Of a stretch of DNA of 37,844 nt, positions 37,830 through 37,844 are shown piece after piece (position 1 is the stretch's first letter; each line of letters begins with the position of its first letter). The position numbers and the translations under genes were made by a program. The stretch covers positions 1-37,844 of the forward strand of contig JAKEFK010000084.1 of the NCBI GenBank assembly GCA_022616075.1, in the 5' to 3' direction. The DNA is from a bacterium (GTDB lineage: Bacteria > Acidobacteriota > HRBIN11 > JAKEFK01). The notes beneath the pieces are model-generated. The model ran no database searches. It was not told the DNA's origin and worked only from the letters and a program-made list of their open reading frames with translations.

Positions 37830-37844
37830 AATTTTCTAATCAGA

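Overview
The window looks like a chromosomal segment of an uncultivated Gram-negative bacterium, most likely an Acidobacteriota relative. The reasons are roughly 50% GC, large Ser/Thr kinases with a TolB/FlgO-like middle domain and TPR tails, an ECF sigma/anti-sigma operon of the kind common there, an RND efflux pair, DUF6600-type secreted proteins and several lipoproteins. The assignment is inferred from family content only. There is no rRNA, tRNA, CRISPR array or prophage. Mobile DNA is limited to the tail of an IS630-type transposase at the left edge and several short palindromic repeat families.

Left part (1-6.2 kb, mostly minus strand): an IS630 end has cut the 3' end of a secreted repeat-protein gene. 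Next come a small zinc-ribbon membrane protein, an FHA-AAA+ regulator of the sigma-54 activator type whose GAFTGA loop is missing, and a Ser/Thr kinase with an N-terminal receiver domain that lacks its phospho-acceptor Asp. Region 6.2-13.6 kb: a decayed kinase, a small gene that may be leaderless, a Mth938-like protein, a secreted propeller-like protein, a methyltransferase, an ArnT-like glycosyltransferase, a NUDIX regulator, a PAP2 phosphatase and three gene remnants. Region 13.8-17.6 kb: a tiny lipoprotein, an amidase, and an ECF sigma / membrane anti-sigma / secreted protein operon headed by a compound palindrome. Region 17.7-25.5 kb is a signalling block: secreted protein, FHA-GAF protein, kinase-TPR protein, NarX-type histidine kinase, and a NarL-type response regulator, with a methyltransferase gene in opposite orientation between the last two. 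Region 25.7-37.8 kb: a DUF6600 protein with a very basic tail, an RND adaptor and a frameshifted RND pump, a duplicated zf-TFIIB protein, two M20 peptidases, a PilO-like protein, a family-5 solute-binding lipoprotein and a membrane-protein fragment.

The most interesting signal is regulatory. Reading both strands by eye, four strict matches to the sigma-54 promoter TGGCA(C/T)-N5-TTGC were found, and each lies 26-42 nt upstream of a start codon on the correct strand. The four downstream genes all encode envelope or exported products: a secreted repeat protein, a zinc-ribbon membrane protein, a small lipoprotein and the DUF6600 protein. The FHA-AAA+ regulator lies next to two of them and directly after a Ser/Thr kinase gene. 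This suggests, as inference, a phosphothreonine-to-FHA-to-sigma-54 envelope regulon. A second pattern is a set of genes whose -10 box sits only 6-13 nt before the start codon, consistent with leaderless or nearly leaderless mRNAs.
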